From: JBFWUW01 sp050247075
GTDB lineage: Bacteria > Planctomycetota > Planctomycetia > Pirellulales > JBFWUW01
NCBI GenBank assembly: GCA_050247075.1
Contig: JBFWUW010000136.1
Location: 1 to 8,141, forward strand
Length of the DNA stretch: 8,141 nucleotides
Direction of reading: 5' to 3'
The translations under genes were made by a program, and so were the position numbers. The stretch's first letter is position 1. Each line of letters starts with the position of its first letter. Shown piece after piece: positions 6,703 to 8,141 of this stretch. The notes beneath the pieces are model-generated. The model did not search any database. It was given only the letters and a program-made list of their open reading frames with translations, and was not told the DNA's origin.

Positions 6703-7713
6703 TCATGCCGCGTTGGGCGTCTGCTCCGGATCAATGCTGGGGGCTGGTTTGGCCGCCAGTTCATCAAGCCGGGCGGGACGGACCAGGCCTTGCACGATGC
6801 CAATCTTTTCAAAGGCGCATAGAGTCAGATAGGTCACGTCCAGTTCCCACCAGCGATGGCCATGTTTGGCGCTGCGGGGATCCGCATGGTGGTTGTTGTG
6901 CCAGCCTTCGCCGTTGGTCGCCAAGGCAAACAGCCAGTTGTTGCGGCTGTTCTCGCCGGTGTCGTAATTGGTGTAGCCAAAGCGGTGCGAGAACGAGTTG
7001 ATGCCCCAGGTAACGTGCCAGGTGTAGATCGTCCGAAAAATCACACCCCACAACACCAGGCTCAAGCCGAACTGCACGCCCCCCATATACAGGCCGGTCG
7101 TGGCCCAGCCAATGGCCAGCCCCGCCAAAAAGAACAGGACGGCATGAACGGCGTAGATGATGCCCCACATGCCGTTCCGTTCCATGTTGAGATAGAAACG
7201 GTCCTCCAGCACGTCCCGGGCGTACTTCTCGTAGGTATCGATGGAACTCAGGTAGCGGTTCTCGACCAGCAGCCAGCCCATGTGGCTCCAAAACAAGTTC
7301 ACCAGCGGCGTGTGCGGGTCTTCTTGTTCGTCCGAGTGTTTATGATGCAAGCGGTGAATGGCCACCCAGCGGGCAGGCGTGTCTTGCAGACAGCAAACGC
7401 CTAACAGGGCCAACGTGTGCTCAAACCATTTCGGGCAACGAAAACCGTGGTGCGTTAACAAGCGGTGATAGCCACCTCCAATGCCCATGGAACAAAAGAT
7501 GTAGTTCCCCAGCGGCACCATGATCAGGCCGGTCCAACTAAATAGCCAAGGCACAAACGCCAACGGCAGCATTAAATGGAATATCGCAAAGGGAATGACG
7601 TACCACCAAATAATGCTCTTCTTATCAACATTCGCCGGATAGGGAACGCGCCGTAGCGGGCTGGCCGCAGGGGATGCCGGCGAAACATTGGCGGTAGCGG
7701 TGCCACGATTCAT
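6703..7713 (-). CDS. Membrane acyl-CoA desaturase (Delta9-type fatty acid desaturase)
   Basis: The 336-residue product is an integral-membrane di-iron fatty acid desaturase of the stearoyl-CoA/OLE1/DesC type, which introduces a double bond into saturated acyl chains and so adjusts membrane fluidity. All histidine boxes are visible: H83RLLTH88, H120RLHH124 and H272NNHH276, plus the extra His at 233 (TWHVTWGINS) and HRFG (243-246) typical of this family. Hydrophobic pairs flank the boxes (about 35-60 and 62-80; 184-204 and 208-228). The N-terminus up to residue 30 is Ala/Ser/Pro-rich and probably cytosolic; the C-terminus is a polar tail. No fused cytochrome b5 domain is seen, so electrons must come from a separate carrier. 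The ATG at 7713 has a good AAGGA site (7721-7725) 7 bases upstream. Double-bond position (Delta9) is inferred from family only. Confidence 0.93.
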   Translation of the reverse strand: MNRGTATANVSPASPAASPLRRVPYPANVDKKSIIWWYVIPFAIFHLMLPLAFVPWLFSWTGLIMVPLGNYIFCSMGIGGGYHRLLTHHGFRCPKWFEHTLALLGVCCLQDTPARWVAIHRLHHKHSDEQEDPHTPLVNLFWSHMGWLLVENRYLSSIDTYEKYARDVLEDRFYLNMERNGMWGIIYAVHAVLFFLAGLAIGWATTGLYMGGVQFGLSLVLWGVIFRTIYTWHVTWGINSFSHRFGYTNYDTGENSRNNWLFALATNGEGWHNNHHADPRSAKHGHRWWELDVTYLTLCAFEKIGIVQGLVRPARLDELAAKPAPSIDPEQTPNAA

Positions 7714-7720
7714 CCCACGA

Positions 7721-7725
7721 TCCTT
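7721..7725 (-). promoter_or_regulatory. Shine-Dalgarno site of the desaturase gene
   Basis: AAGGA on the minus strand, 7 bases before the ATG at 7713. It is the best ribosome site in the window, where most genes have weak ones, and it supports the chosen start. Confidence 0.55.
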
Positions 7726-8018
7726 ACCTGAGAAAAGTTGGGGCCAGCCTTAGCCACCGAAGTCCTTTCACCTGTTACACTCCACGAAACCCCAAGTGCG
7801 GCGGAGTACGGTAGCAGAATGCCGCCAAAGCTAGAAGATCGAAAGCATCGAGTTAGCGTCACTTCGGCAGACACCGCCTGCCGGGCGATGCCTGAATCCG
7901 CACAAGAACGCTATAACCGCCACTGGCACCTTCCGGCAGAAGGAACCTGCTCGTCGAACACTCACGAACGTCGCTTCGATCGACGAATGGGTACGTCGAC
8001 GGGCGAGGTAAAGAAGAG

Positions 8019-8034
8019 TGGGTTTGCCAACCCA
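8019..8034. repeat. Short palindrome TGGGTT-TGCC-AACCCA
   Basis: A perfect 6-base stem with a TGCC loop, about 100 bases from the window edge. It could be a REP-type element or part of a terminator for a gene beyond the edge. There is no U-run on either side, and only one copy is present here. Confidence 0.4.
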
Positions 8035-8141
8035 ACCTGTTGGACTAAGAGGGGCTGGCAATCTGGGGCAACTGCGAGTGACAGTATGATGTCGGGAATC
8101 CGCCGACGCAACGCGCGGCCGCGACAATTCCAAGAATTGCG

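Larger units (their letters stand above)
7714..8141. other. Right-end region without a supported gene
   Basis: These 428 bases must hold the desaturase promoter, but no convincing -35/-10 pair was found. A plus-strand frame is open from an ATG at 7819 to the edge (107 codons), and a minus-strand frame is open at 7831-8133. Neither has coding-like third positions, a ribosome site or a recognisable motif. A short hairpin lies at 8019-8034. The region may be the intergenic space before a gene beyond the edge. Confidence 0.55.

Noticed and set aside
7831..8133. Minus-strand 100-codon frame upstream of the desaturase
   Set aside because: Rich in Arg, Ser, Cys and His with no domain pattern, it includes the 8019-8034 palindrome and has no ribosome site. 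It is probably a chance frame.
7819..8141. Plus-strand frame open for 107 codons to the window edge
   Set aside because: Only about half of the third positions sampled are G or C, against clear enrichment in the real genes. The product is polar with no motif, and there is no ribosome site.
1..8141. tRNA, rRNA, CRISPR array, insertion sequence or attachment site
   Set aside because: I looked for cloverleaf ends, regularly spaced repeats and transposase motifs by eye and found none. Only the repeats listed above were seen.

Overview
The window looks like chromosomal DNA of a planctomycete, most likely of the Pirellulales/Lacipirellulaceae type. This is inferred from gene content: a DUF1501 protein with a twin-arginine-like leader, a formylmethanofuran:tetrahydromethanopterin formyltransferase in an otherwise bacterial context, a TMTC-like membrane protein with C-terminal TPRs, high GC coding sequence, TTG starts and mostly weak Shine-Dalgarno sites. 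No rRNA, tRNA, CRISPR array, transposase or phage gene was seen.

Layout, left to right. (1) Positions 1-328, minus strand: N-terminal 109 codons of an unrecognised single-pass membrane protein that runs off the left edge. (2) 329-657: gap with a nested inverted repeat (551-622) and a very doubtful small membrane ORF. (3) 658-1491, minus: sugar phosphate isomerase/epimerase-like TIM barrel with its metal-binding residues intact. (4) 1492-1781: divergent promoter region with a 10-bp inverted repeat. (5) 1782-3215, plus: DUF1501 protein. (6) 3239-3370, minus: a 43-codon ORF whose TTG start overlaps the fhcD stop as TTGA. (7) 3367-4266, minus: fhcD, full length, TTG start with a good GGAG site. 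(8) 4267-4549: divergent spacer with a 15-bp tandem duplication. (9) 4550-6688, plus: 712-residue TMTC/PMT-like membrane protein with TPRs. (10) 6703-7713, minus: acyl-CoA Delta9-type fatty acid desaturase with three histidine boxes. (11) 7714-8141: no supported gene.

The genes do not form one pathway. They sit in divergent and convergent single-gene units: C1 metabolism (fhcD), sugar or polyol metabolism (the epimerase-like protein), exported DUF1501 protein, membrane glycosylation-type protein, and membrane lipid desaturation. The only likely co-transcribed pair is fhcD and the small ORF after it. I do not see a convincing new multi-gene system. The points most worth checking are the small ORF coupled to fhcD, the isolated fhcD, the nested palindromic repeat, and the altered substrate-side residues of the epimerase-like protein.
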